Source: Sphingobacterium gobiense
Lineage (GTDB): Bacteria > Bacteroidota > Bacteroidia > Sphingobacteriales > Sphingobacteriaceae
Direction: 5' to 3'
DNA: 64,000 nt
Assembly (NCBI RefSeq): GCF_002980575.1
Contig: NZ_PVBS01000004.1
Coordinates: 186,001 to 250,000, forward strand
This document shows, in pieces, positions 43,438-52,782 of this stretch (its first letter is position 1; each line of letters begins with the position of its first letter). The position numbers were made by a program, and so were the translations under genes. The notes beneath the pieces are model-generated. The model was not told where the DNA came from, did not search any database, and saw only the letters and a list, made by a program, of their open reading frames with translations.

Positions 43438-44535
43438 ATGTATAATCACGATAACCGCATTGTATTGACACTGGACGCCGGCGGCACAAATATGGTGTTC
43501 TCGGCTATTCAAGGTAACGTTAAAATAGTGGAGCCCTATTGCTTACCGGCTTATCCGGATGATCTGCAGAGATGTCTCGATACGTTGATTGATGGGTTTA
43601 CACACATCAGAAATCTCTTGCCAAAAGCGCCGGTTGCGATTAGCTTCGCATTTCCAGGTCCGGCGGATTACAAGAACGGGATCATTCATGATTTGCCGAA
43701 CTTTCCTTCTTTCCGCGGCGGTGTTCCCCTTGGTCCGTTTTTGCAGGAGCATTTCCAGATTCCCGTTTTTATCAATAATGACGGTAATCTCTTCGCTTAT
43801 GGAGAAGCATTGGCAGGTGCGCTTCCAACCTTAAATGAACGATTAAAAAAACTGGGTTACAATAAAGAGTATCGCAACCTTATTGGTGTCACGTTTGGAA
43901 CCGGCTTTGGATCAGGCGTTGTGATAGATAATCGTTTGTTGACGGGCGACAACGATTGTGGTGGCGATGTATGGGTATTCCGCAATAAACTTTACCCCAA
44001 TAAAATAGCCGAAGAAAGTGTTAGCAGACGCGCTATCACTAGGGTGTATAATGAATATGCTGCTGTGCGAGACGAAACATTGACGCCTAACGATATATTT
44101 CGTATTGCAGAAGGCGAAACACCGGGCGACCGGCAGGCGGCCGTGCGAAGTTTTGCCCAATTGGGTGAGGTTGCCGGCGATGTTATTGCGCATTTATTGA
44201 CCTTTGGAGATGGAATCGTTGTTATTGGGGGTGGAATCATCGGCGCAGCGAAGTACATTATGCCTGCACTGATAGGCGAACTGAGGTCTTCTTTAGCTAC
44301 CTTTTCCGGTGATAACTTGTCACGGCTGCAGATGGAGGTGGTTGATGCACAGGACGAAGATAGTTTGAAACAGGCTGTTTTGGAGGAGTGGCGCGAGATT
44401 GACATTCCCAACACCAATAAAAAGATCAATTACAACCCGCATAAAAAAACATTTATTATGAGAACATCTCTAGGAACGAGCACAGCCATTTCGCTAGGTG
44501 CCTACGCTTATGCTTTGCATCAATTGGCGGATTAA
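43438..44535 (+). CDS. ROK family sugar kinase
   Basis: A 365-aa kinase. ATG 43438 is chosen, 4 bases after the transporter stop. The phosphate-binding motif VLTLDAGGTNMVF opens the protein; the second ATP motif is LIGVTFGTGFGSGVVIDNRL; FPGPADYKNGIIHDLPNFP and INNDGNLFAYGEAL are substrate-side ROK motifs (Asn-Asp pair). The usual Cys-rich zinc site of many ROK enzymes is not seen. An IVVIGGGIIGAAKYIMPAL segment is the C-terminal nucleotide-binding part. In this setting it probably makes mannose-6-phosphate for the isomerase; glucokinase or fructokinase activity cannot be excluded. Confidence 0.85.
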   Translation: MYNHDNRIVLTLDAGGTNMVFSAIQGNVKIVEPYCLPAYPDDLQRCLDTLIDGFTHIRNLLPKAPVAISFAFPGPADYKNGIIHDLPNFPSFRGGVPLGPFLQEHFQIPVFINNDGNLFAYGEALAGALPTLNERLKKLGYNKEYRNLIGVTFGTGFGSGVVIDNRLLTGDNDCGGDVWVFRNKLYPNKIAEESVSRRAITRVYNEYAAVRDETLTPNDIFRIAEGETPGDRQAAVRSFAQLGEVAGDVIAHLLTFGDGIVVIGGGIIGAAKYIMPALIGELRSSLATFSGDNLSRLQMEVVDAQDEDSLKQAVLEEWREIDIPNTNKKINYNPHKKTFIMRTSLGTSTAISLGAYAYALHQLAD

Positions 44536-44568
44536 ATTATAAAATGCTAAACATTAAATTATGATCAT

Positions 44569-47500
44569 ATGAAAGAGCAGTTAACTAAAAAAATTAAAAT
44601 CCTGCTGCGGTACCTGGTACTCGTTGTATGGGGTACTCAGGTATTTTCAGTAGCGGCGCAGGAGAATCAACATGCGGTAGCGGGCCTCGTCGTCAATACG
44701 TCTGGCGCGGCTATTTCCGGCGCATCTATAAAGGAAGTGGGGGGAACGAATTCGGGGCGAACGGATGCTGAAGGACGGTTCACGTTAGAGCTTTCTACTG
44801 CGGATGCAACTTTGCAGGTATCTTACGTTGGTTATGTTACCCAAGAGGTATCGGTGGGTGGGAAATCGAGCCTGCGCGTAGTACTTATGGAAACGAACGA
44901 GCAACTGGATGAAGTTGTCGTTGTCGGCTACGGTACCCAACGGAAAGCTAATGTAACCGGTGCAATTTCTTCGGTCAATATGAAAGAGCTGGAAAGCAGG
45001 CCTGTCGTTAATGTGGTAGAGGCTTTGCAGGGTACTACACCAGGTTTGACTATTCAACAGAGTAATTCGCAACCGGGAAGTCGTCCCGCTATCAATATTC
45101 GTGGTATAAATACGTTGAATAACAACGATCCCATGGTTATTATAGATGGGATATTGGGCGATATCCAAAATGTAAATATGGCGGATATCGAAAATATTTC
45201 GGTATTGAAGGATGCTGCTTCGGCTGCTATCTACGGTTCGCGTGCCTCCAACGGTGTCATTCTTATTACGACCAAGAAGGGCAGCAAAGGCGTTTCACGT
45301 GTATCGTACGATTATATTTTTGCGGAGCAGACGCCCACGTTTATGCCGCAGATTGTCGACTCATGGGAATATGCGGAGCTTCGAAATGAAGCGTTGATCA
45401 ACTCGGGCCGTCCAACGCAGTTCACAGCTGAACAAATAGCCGATTTCCGCGCAAATGGTCCGAATACGAATTGGATGAAGGAAATATACCGCACTAGGGC
45501 GCCGCAGCAATCACATAATTTATCGCTTTCGGGGGGCGGTGATAAAACGACTTATTTGATTTCGGCCGCGTATTTGGATCAGGAAAGCATGTTTAAGGGG
45601 CCAGATTACGGGCTGGAACGGTTTAATTTTCGTACAAACGTCGAAACGGAAGTTTCTGATCGCTTTAAGGTGGGCGTACGAGCGGCATACGCGCGTAATA
45701 CACTGAAAGATCATGCGTATTGGACAGATTGGCTCATCGAGCAGGCAACCCGTATGCCGTCGATATATCCGATCCGCAACGCGGAAGGCGAATATACCTA
45801 TCCCAGCGGTAGCAATTCCAATTCCTTAGCCCGTCTGGAACAAGGGGGGGTGCGCAAAAGTGCGAACGATGATTTATCAGGAATTCTGAATGCCGAATAT
45901 AAACTATGGGATGGATTGAAGCTTCGGGGAATGGTGGGTACACAATTGTATTACAACCGGATGAAAGAAAACCGCAAGGCGATACCGGGCTCAGGAGATT
46001 TGGAGAACCGATCAACCAATGGCTCGCAGCGTATACAAAATATAACGACCAACCTGATTCTTTCGTACGATAAAACGTGGGGAAATCATACGGTGAACGC
46101 CCTAGCCGGATATTCGTATGAAGGATCGACTGACAACCGGTTCGAAACGTTCCGGATCACGGAAGAGTCGAATTATGATATCATGGGCGGTTTGCAGACG
46201 GTGAATACCGGTAATCAAGAGTGGCAGCATGAATGGTCTATTTACTCGGCCTTTCTGCGTATGAACTATAATTTCGCGGACAAGTATCTCTTTGAGTTTA
46301 ACCTACGGGATGATATCTCTTCCAAATTTAGGAGGGGCAATCGATCGGCTTGGTTTCCTTCGATGTCTGCCGGGTGGGTTATATCGGAAGAGGGCTTTTA
46401 TTCCGAAGGTTTGAAGGGCATTATGCCTTCGGCTAAAATCAGGTCTTCTTGGGGTTTGGTCGGTAATAACCGCATCGCAGACTACCAGTACCAAGCAAAT
46501 GTGAATATTGCCCAAGGCTATAATTTTGGGAATACCATGTATCCGGTTGCCTCGTTTGACGCGGCGAATCCGGACTTAAGGTGGGAAACAACACAGATGT
46601 TCAATGTCGGAGCAGACCTCGGATTTCTAGACAATGCATTGACGTTGTCGGGGGAGTATTATGTCAACGACACATACGATATCTTGATCGAGATTCCGAT
46701 ACCGGGCTTATTTGGTGGTGGCACACCGATACAGAACGCCGGCAGGGTACGGAATAAAGGATGGGAGATCGCCGCACGTTATCAATTTAACACGGGAGCG
46801 GTGAATCATACAGTATCCGGAAATTTATCGGATAGCAAAAATAAAGTAATTGATACGAAAGGCACGGAATGGATCAATGGTTTTGATGTAAACACCATCG
46901 TTCGGGAAGGGTATCCGATAAATTCGTACTATGCATACCGTTGGGATGGATACTTCCAAACAGCGGAGGAGGTGGCTCAAGGCCCTCATGTGGACGGAAT
47001 CACACCGAAACCTGGTGATCTGCGGTATTTGGATAAAAATGGTGACGGTATCGTGAAGGAAGACGACGACCGCTTTGTATTAGGCAATAGATTCCCGCGC
47101 TTTTTATATGGGTTTAACTACGCTGTAGGCTGGAAAGGTCTTGATTTCTCGATGTTCTGGCAGGGAGTCGGACAACGACAGGTATGGTTAAGGGGAGAGT
47201 CTGTCGAAGCTTTCCACAACAACAACGAGGGACCAGTGTTTGATTTTCATATCGATCGGTGGACGCCAAACAACCCAAATGCTACGTATCCGCGGCTGAC
47301 TGTGGGCGCAGAGTCTGCAAACAATGCGATAAAGTCAAATTTCTGGATAGAAAATGCAGCCTACTTACGACTCAAAAACGTGCAATTGGGTTATACATTT
47401 CCGAAGCACTGGACGGATAGGGTCTCGTTGAGCCGCCTTCGTATTTACACTAGCATACAGAACGCGTTGACTTTTGCTGACATGAAAGGTGGATGGGATC

Positions 47501-47577
47501 CGGAGACTGCTGACGGAGGTGGTCGTATTTATCCGGTAAATCGTACCTTCTCCGTAGGGTTGAACCTTAACTTTTAA
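44569..47577 (+). CDS. SusC-type TonB-dependent receptor of the mannan locus
   Basis: A 1002-aa outer-membrane importer. The signal peptide ends near SVAAQE; there is no STN domain, consistent with control by GntR rather than by sigma/FecR. The carboxypeptidase-regulatory domain is at about residues 35-115 (VAGLVVNTSGAAISGASIKEVGG), the plug then carries EVVVVGYGTQRKANVTGAI, GTTPGLTIQQSN, DPMVIIDGILGDIQN and DAASAAIYGSRASNGVILITTKKG. The barrel ends RTFSVGLNLNF. It would import manno-oligosaccharides generated at the surface, with the SusD protein encoded 11 bases downstream. Confidence 0.94.
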   Translation: MKEQLTKKIKILLRYLVLVVWGTQVFSVAAQENQHAVAGLVVNTSGAAISGASIKEVGGTNSGRTDAEGRFTLELSTADATLQVSYVGYVTQEVSVGGKSSLRVVLMETNEQLDEVVVVGYGTQRKANVTGAISSVNMKELESRPVVNVVEALQGTTPGLTIQQSNSQPGSRPAINIRGINTLNNNDPMVIIDGILGDIQNVNMADIENISVLKDAASAAIYGSRASNGVILITTKKGSKGVSRVSYDYIFAEQTPTFMPQIVDSWEYAELRNEALINSGRPTQFTAEQIADFRANGPNTNWMKEIYRTRAPQQSHNLSLSGGGDKTTYLISAAYLDQESMFKGPDYGLERFNFRTNVETEVSDRFKVGVRAAYARNTLKDHAYWTDWLIEQATRMPSIYPIRNAEGEYTYPSGSNSNSLARLEQGGVRKSANDDLSGILNAEYKLWDGLKLRGMVGTQLYYNRMKENRKAIPGSGDLENRSTNGSQRIQNITTNLILSYDKTWGNHTVNALAGYSYEGSTDNRFETFRITEESNYDIMGGLQTVNTGNQEWQHEWSIYSAFLRMNYNFADKYLFEFNLRDDISSKFRRGNRSAWFPSMSAGWVISEEGFYSEGLKGIMPSAKIRSSWGLVGNNRIADYQYQANVNIAQGYNFGNTMYPVASFDAANPDLRWETTQMFNVGADLGFLDNALTLSGEYYVNDTYDILIEIPIPGLFGGGTPIQNAGRVRNKGWEIAARYQFNTGAVNHTVSGNLSDSKNKVIDTKGTEWINGFDVNTIVREGYPINSYYAYRWDGYFQTAEEVAQGPHVDGITPKPGDLRYLDKNGDGIVKEDDDRFVLGNRFPRFLYGFNYAVGWKGLDFSMFWQGVGQRQVWLRGESVEAFHNNNEGPVFDFHIDRWTPNNPNATYPRLTVGAESANNAIKSNFWIENAAYLRLKNVQLGYTFPKHWTDRVSLSRLRIYTSIQNALTFADMKGGWDPETADGGGRIYPVNRTFSVGLNLNF

Positions 47578-47588
47578 ACGTAAAAATT

Positions 47589-49193
47589 ATGAACAAGTAC
47601 ATAAAACGATCTAGTCTAGCAATCGCGATCACATGCCTGGTTTTTGGAGCATGCCACGATCTTGACCTCACACCACACGATAGAGAGACCGATACGGAAT
47701 ATTGGAATAAACCGGAATCGGCGATGTATATGATCAATAAGTGTTATCAGGGGATGAATAATGCGGATGAAGTGCTATATGCCGATGCCATGACGGACAA
47801 CGCTTATACGAAAGTGAATAGTAGCCACAATCAGGCCATTGGTAATGGTTCGTACTCTACAGCGGACAATTATGTACGGTCTGTGTGGAACTATCGATAC
47901 AGTGGTATCCATCAATGTAACCAGCTTCTTGATAATATAGACCGCGTACCGGGATTAAGCGACGAGCTGCGTAACCGTTATCGGGGAGAGGCTATTTTTA
48001 TTCGGGCATACCATTACTTTGAGCTTTACTCGAAGTTTGGGGATGTTCCCTTTTTTACAACGGTTATTTCCATCGATGAATCGAAGACCATAGGCCGTAC
48101 GGCGAAGTCTGAAATTGTTAATAGCTTACTAATGCAGTTAACTGAAGTGATCGACAAGGATTACCTTCCGACTTCGTATGACGCGGAAAACACCGGGCGG
48201 ATAACGCGTTGGGCGGCCATGGGGCTTAAAGCCCGCATGCTTTTGTTTGAAGGCGCGGGTCGGTACAATGAGGTGATACCTATCACAAACCGGATTATAA
48301 ATGAAGGTGGGTTTTCGTTGCATGGTGATTATGAAGGCCTGTTCACGATTGCGCATGAAAATAACGCCGAGGTAATGTTGGACGTGCAGTATAAACCGGT
48401 AGATCGAGAACATTCGGTGCAGTATCATTTTCTTCCGCCTTCACTGGGTGGTTATTCGCAACTTTCTCCTTTGCAGGAGCTGGTTGATAGTTATATTACA
48501 TTGGACGGATATCCAATTGCAAATGCTCCGTCTTCCAGCTTCGATCCAGCGGATCCTTTTGCTAATCGGGATCCAAGATTGGCTGCTACGGTCATCTATA
48601 CGGGCAACTCGTATACTTTGGCGGACGGCTCGGAACATGCCATCGACAGCAGAAGAGGGGTGGCTCCCGATGGATTTGATTTCTCTTCCGATGCGTCGGC
48701 TACGGGTTATTACATCAAAAAATATTGGGACAATACGTATCGTTCCAATCTGCTATCAGGCCTCAATATTATCTTAATGCGGTATGCTGATATCTTGTTA
48801 ATGCATGCTGAGGCGCTGGCTGAGCAGGGTCAGTTGACGTCCACAGAATGGAACCGGACGATACGGCCGCTGCGTATTCGCGCGGGGTTTACGGAATCTA
48901 GGGCATTGGAATTTCCCACTGGAGGCGACTTGAAAGAGATTGTGCGACGTGAGCGTCGTAGTGAGTTGGCACTCGAAGGATTACGCCATAAAGATATCAT
49001 CCGCTGGCGAATTGCCGAACAGGTACTCAACGGATGGAACCATGGTTTATACACCGGTGATGCTGTGGGTACAGATAATGGGTATGTGCGGGTGGAGAAC
49101 CGGCGGTTTGATGCCGGAAAACACTATTTGTGGCCTATTCCTCAGAATGAGCGGGATTTAAATAGCAACCTGACACAAAATCCCGAATGGTAA
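47589..49193 (+). CDS. SusD-type glycan-binding lipoprotein
   Basis: A 534-aa surface lipoprotein with Cys22 in FGAC. SusD features: HDLDLTPHDRETDTEYWNKPESAMYMINKCYQGM, the helical core YRGEAIFIRAYHYFELYSKFGDVPFFT, LMRYADILLMHAEALAEQ, and the C-terminal RRERRSELALEGLRHKDIIRW and FDAGKHYLWPIPQNERDLNSNLTQNP. It is the binding lid of the preceding SusC. Confidence 0.94.
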   Translation: MNKYIKRSSLAIAITCLVFGACHDLDLTPHDRETDTEYWNKPESAMYMINKCYQGMNNADEVLYADAMTDNAYTKVNSSHNQAIGNGSYSTADNYVRSVWNYRYSGIHQCNQLLDNIDRVPGLSDELRNRYRGEAIFIRAYHYFELYSKFGDVPFFTTVISIDESKTIGRTAKSEIVNSLLMQLTEVIDKDYLPTSYDAENTGRITRWAAMGLKARMLLFEGAGRYNEVIPITNRIINEGGFSLHGDYEGLFTIAHENNAEVMLDVQYKPVDREHSVQYHFLPPSLGGYSQLSPLQELVDSYITLDGYPIANAPSSSFDPADPFANRDPRLAATVIYTGNSYTLADGSEHAIDSRRGVAPDGFDFSSDASATGYYIKKYWDNTYRSNLLSGLNIILMRYADILLMHAEALAEQGQLTSTEWNRTIRPLRIRAGFTESRALEFPTGGDLKEIVRRERRSELALEGLRHKDIIRWRIAEQVLNGWNHGLYTGDAVGTDNGYVRVENRRFDAGKHYLWPIPQNERDLNSNLTQNPEW

Positions 49194-49211
49194 CCTTATA
49201 GAACGACTATT

Positions 49212-50354
49212 ATGAAATATCTATTTTTATCGATTATAGCCGCTTTTCTGCTCTTATTAGGCAGTTGCGGGAAAGAATACCAGCTTTCCACCGATTTTAT
49301 GGTGCCCACTGAATTAGCCTCGCCTGCAAAGGTGATGCTCGATGTGACGTCGGCCGATAATATTGTCCTGTCTTGGAATGGAGGGGGAGCTGATGATGGT
49401 TCGTATGTATTATATGAAGTAATCTTCGCGAAGAAAGGCGCAGACCTATCCAATCCTGTAGAACGGATAAAAAGCGATTTCGGTGCGAACCCCAGGTTGA
49501 CAATTACACACGCCACATTAAATACGATTGCCCGCAAAGCTGGCATCGCCCCCGGAGAGACGGGGGAAATTTCTTGGTCGGTATTGACCTCAAAGGGTGG
49601 TGATATCAAGGCGACGGATGGAAGAAAAGACATCGAAGTAACGCGTGGTGAGGGTATAGATAACATGCCTGATAACTTATATTTATATGGTGAAGGTAAC
49701 GAAAGTAATGGAGCTGAAGGTTCTTTATTTCGCAAAGCGGCAGATGGTATTTATATCCTTTATTCTAAAGTATCTGGCAATGGTGAGTTGGAACTGAAAG
49801 GAAAAGTGGGGGAGGATGAGTTTGATTATTATCTGGATGGCGGCAAGCTTAAAGAGGGTACGGGGACAATCCAGGTGGCAGCAAATACGAATCCATATCG
49901 TATCACGGTGGATTTTAATACACTGACCGTCAAAACGGAGATCATATCGAATGTGCGATGTATCTGGGGTGCCACATACGATGTCATTGGTCAACTGGAT
50001 TATGTAGGCGACGGTAGGTTTGTTGCCGCGAACCGTCCGATCCGGTTTATCGACCCCAGCAAGCCGGAGACGAATCCGCCTAGTTGGCTGAGTTGGATTG
50101 AAGAACGGTATTATTTTATCGCTACGGTAGGCGGTGCGGATAAGTGCTGGGGAAGGATGGACGGCGTCAGCCCTGAGCGCCCTACGGGAGGCGAACCCTT
50201 ATCTTTCTATGAAATCGGCGAGTTTACCTGGAGCCAGTGGGACCACCTTTGGAAGATGAAAGGAGACTTGAATGGCAAAAGAGCAACAATTACCATCCAT
50301 ACGAATAAGGAAAACCTGATGGTACATGAGTTTTCGAATATCAGTAACTTATAA
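49212..50354 (+). CDS. SusE-like surface glycan-binding lipoprotein
   Basis: A 380-aa lipoprotein (Cys19 in LGSC). The first domain (about residues 30-140, PAKVMLDVTSADNIVLSWNGGGADDGSYVLYEVIFAKKG) is the immunoglobulin-like SusE N-terminal fold; a second beta domain follows (DNLYLYGEGNES, FRKAADGIYILYSKVSGNGELELKG) and a third aromatic-rich part (WLSWIEERYYFIATVGGADKCWGRM, TWSQWDHLWKMKGDLNG) whose many Trp residues could bind sugar. It is third in the receptor operon, the usual place for a SusE/F-type protein, and would hold mannan at the surface. Confidence 0.82.
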   Translation: MKYLFLSIIAAFLLLLGSCGKEYQLSTDFMVPTELASPAKVMLDVTSADNIVLSWNGGGADDGSYVLYEVIFAKKGADLSNPVERIKSDFGANPRLTITHATLNTIARKAGIAPGETGEISWSVLTSKGGDIKATDGRKDIEVTRGEGIDNMPDNLYLYGEGNESNGAEGSLFRKAADGIYILYSKVSGNGELELKGKVGEDEFDYYLDGGKLKEGTGTIQVAANTNPYRITVDFNTLTVKTEIISNVRCIWGATYDVIGQLDYVGDGRFVAANRPIRFIDPSKPETNPPSWLSWIEERYYFIATVGGADKCWGRMDGVSPERPTGGEPLSFYEIGEFTWSQWDHLWKMKGDLNGKRATITIHTNKENLMVHEFSNISNL

Positions 50355-50358
50355 ACAG

Positions 50359-51558
50359 ATGAAAAAGATACTATATATTTTATTGATGGGGTTTGCCATC
50401 GTCGGCTGTGATGATGGTTCGGAACCCTATGTAAAGCCGGATATTAAAGATCCGTCGCCGATCGAGACAGTGAATTCCGCTGTACGGGCGAAGGAGATAT
50501 TCGATCTTATCAACCAATATTATAAAGCTGGGAGCTTGTTTAAGGAGAATTACCCTGCACAGTCGGGTGATGCAACGTATTCCTATCTCTGGCCCTATGA
50601 TGCGGTGGTGAGCGGTGCGTCCCAACTTCATCAGTTGGGGTATGATGTGGGTTATAACGGAATAGTAGATGGATTTGAGAAGTATTACAGACAGACTGCT
50701 CATGGAAACAATATCGGTGGGTATGGATCTTCCACAAATGGTGGCACGGGCGGCGGGACGCGTTTTTATGACGATAATTCCATTATTGGCGTAAATCTGT
50801 TAGAGGCGTATCATATTACGCAAGATCAGACTTACATTGAACGAGCCGCACGGATTGTGCCTTTTCTGGAAAGTGGTATTGATGACCGACTAGGCGGGGC
50901 AATGTGGTGGAACGAAGATTTTCGGTATAATCCGTCGTCTGCGGAAGCGAATAAGCCTACTTGTTCTAACGGTTATGCTACACTCTTTTTGCTCATGTAT
51001 TATGAGGTATGTCCGGAAACAGAAAAGCCTCACGTGCTGGCGCTGGCGACAGAGCTGTACAGTTGGTTACGAACCAATCTTTACGACCCGGCTACAAAAT
51101 GCTACTGGAACGATGTGAACGCAAATGGTACGATCAATACCCGGTTGTGGACATATAATGCGGGGGTAATGGTACAGAATGGCATTCGTTTAGCGGAGAT
51201 TACGGGAAATAATCAGTATCTGGAAGAAGCAAAAACGACAGCGCAGGGGGCATACGATTATTTTGTAAAAACGCGCAATGGCATCTTATCCTATACCGAT
51301 ACGGATCCGTGGTTTAATACAAAGTTGTTGCGGGCATATATTGATTTGGCGGAATATGACGAACGCGCCGATACATACATTAATACGTATTATAATTTTA
51401 TAAACAACGGTTATACAAAGGCGCGCACGGATGTTGGGTTTTTCTATGAAGATTGGACAGGTGCAAATCCGGGCCGGTATTACTCCTTGCTTATGCAGGG
51501 TGCTGTGGTTGAGTCTTATGGCGCTTTAGCACTTTACCGGGGAGAAACGAAAGAATGA
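50359..51558 (+). CDS. GH76 family endo-alpha-1,6-mannanase, lipoprotein
   Basis: A 399-aa enzyme. ATG 50359, 4 bases after the SusE-like stop, starts a lipoprotein signal with Cys17 in IVGC. The GH76 (alpha/alpha)6 fold is shown by SYLWPYDAVVSGASQLHQLG, the catalytic Asp-Asp pair in TRFYDDNSIIGVNLLEAYHIT, GGAMWWNEDF, and CSNGYATLFLLMYYEV. Family members cut the alpha-1,6 backbone of yeast-type mannan. The lipid anchor suggests a surface or periplasm-facing enzyme. Its stop overlaps the next start (ATGA). Confidence 0.9.
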   Translation: MKKILYILLMGFAIVGCDDGSEPYVKPDIKDPSPIETVNSAVRAKEIFDLINQYYKAGSLFKENYPAQSGDATYSYLWPYDAVVSGASQLHQLGYDVGYNGIVDGFEKYYRQTAHGNNIGGYGSSTNGGTGGGTRFYDDNSIIGVNLLEAYHITQDQTYIERAARIVPFLESGIDDRLGGAMWWNEDFRYNPSSAEANKPTCSNGYATLFLLMYYEVCPETEKPHVLALATELYSWLRTNLYDPATKCYWNDVNANGTINTRLWTYNAGVMVQNGIRLAEITGNNQYLEEAKTTAQGAYDYFVKTRNGILSYTDTDPWFNTKLLRAYIDLAEYDERADTYINTYYNFINNGYTKARTDVGFFYEDWTGANPGRYYSLLMQGAVVESYGALALYRGETKE

Positions 51559-52757
51559 TGGGGATGAGAAAAGAGCTTTTATTACTGTTATCGCTGTATT
51601 TAATGTGGCCTGTAGCGCAGGCTCAGCCAAAGGATACCTATCTCCAGCGGGCTAAGGAAACGTTTCACTTGGTATGGGACAAATATCGTGTGTCTGAGCA
51701 CGGGTTATTCGCTGAGTATTATCCCAATAGTTACAAACCGGATCTTACGTATTTTCAAGAGAGCGGACATAAAGCGCAGGAGGTATCTTATCTGTGGCCC
51801 ATGAGTGGTGTCTTTTCGTCTGTAAACATACTCATGGAACTGGATCCAAAAACCTATAAGCCTTATCTGGATTCGATGGTGGTAGCGGTGGAAGAATATT
51901 TGGATACGACCCGAACCCCTTATGGGTATCAAGCGTATCCATCGAAGTTCCAAATAGTGGATCGTTATTATGACGATAATGGGTTGGTCGGGATTGATTA
52001 TATTGATGCCTATATGATGACGAGGGATGCATCTTTTTTAACGAAAGCCAAAGCAGTGATGACCTTTATCGAGAGTGGATGGACGGATGATTTTGGAGGG
52101 GGAGTGCCCTGGCTTGAAGGGGTGCACGATCAGAAACCTGCCTGCAGTAATGGCAAGGCGACCGTACTGGCAATAAAAATCTATCAAGCTACCGGTGAAA
52201 AGGAGTATCTTCGATATGCCATAAAATCGTATGATTGGATGATGGAAGCGTTGCGTGATGATACTTTGGATATCATTTGGAATGCGCTGCTTATTCCGGA
52301 CGGTACAACAGCGGGACGTAAAGATACGGAAGTTCAGAAACATGCGTATACGTATAACACGGGAACCATGATCCAGTCGGCCGTTAGACTTTACAAAATC
52401 ACAGGCGAAAGGGGATATCTTGACGACGCACAGGCGTTAGCAGATGGTTCTTACAAATACTATTTCGGGCATACGGCGGACGGTATTCCATATGTCAAGG
52501 ATATACCTTGGTTTACCTTGGTGTTGTTCAGGGGTTATCAAGAACTGTATGAAATTGATAAAAACGCCAAATATGTGGATGCGGTGATTGAGCGGGCCGA
52601 TTGGGCGTGGGTACACGCTCGAGACGAAGTTGGACTGCCATATGCTGACTGGACGGGGCGAAAGGATGAGCAGAAAAAGCCAAAATGGTTGCTTGATACG
52701 TCCTGTATGGCGGAGTTGTATGCACGCATTGCATTGATTAAGGCACAGGGCAAATAA
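51555..52757 (+). CDS. GH76 family endo-alpha-1,6-mannanase, second copy
   Basis: A 400-aa protein with a non-lipidated signal peptide (LYLMWPVAQAQP). It is homologous to the preceding enzyme: SYLWPMSGVFSSVNILMELD, the Asp-Asp pair in DRYYDDNGLVGIDYIDAYMMT, GGGVPWLEG, and CSNGKATVLAIKIYQATGE. The pair of one lipoprotein and one soluble form is a common design in mannan loci, with long chains cut outside and oligomers cut in the periplasm; assignment of the two roles is inference. Translation may start at ATG 51555, 51558 or 51564. Confidence 0.9.
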   Translation: MMGMRKELLLLLSLYLMWPVAQAQPKDTYLQRAKETFHLVWDKYRVSEHGLFAEYYPNSYKPDLTYFQESGHKAQEVSYLWPMSGVFSSVNILMELDPKTYKPYLDSMVVAVEEYLDTTRTPYGYQAYPSKFQIVDRYYDDNGLVGIDYIDAYMMTRDASFLTKAKAVMTFIESGWTDDFGGGVPWLEGVHDQKPACSNGKATVLAIKIYQATGEKEYLRYAIKSYDWMMEALRDDTLDIIWNALLIPDGTTAGRKDTEVQKHAYTYNTGTMIQSAVRLYKITGERGYLDDAQALADGSYKYYFGHTADGIPYVKDIPWFTLVLFRGYQELYEIDKNAKYVDAVIERADWAWVHARDEVGLPYADWTGRKDEQKKPKWLLDTSCMAELYARIALIKAQGK

Positions 52758-52782
52758 AAAGAATGTCAATAAAGTAAATAAT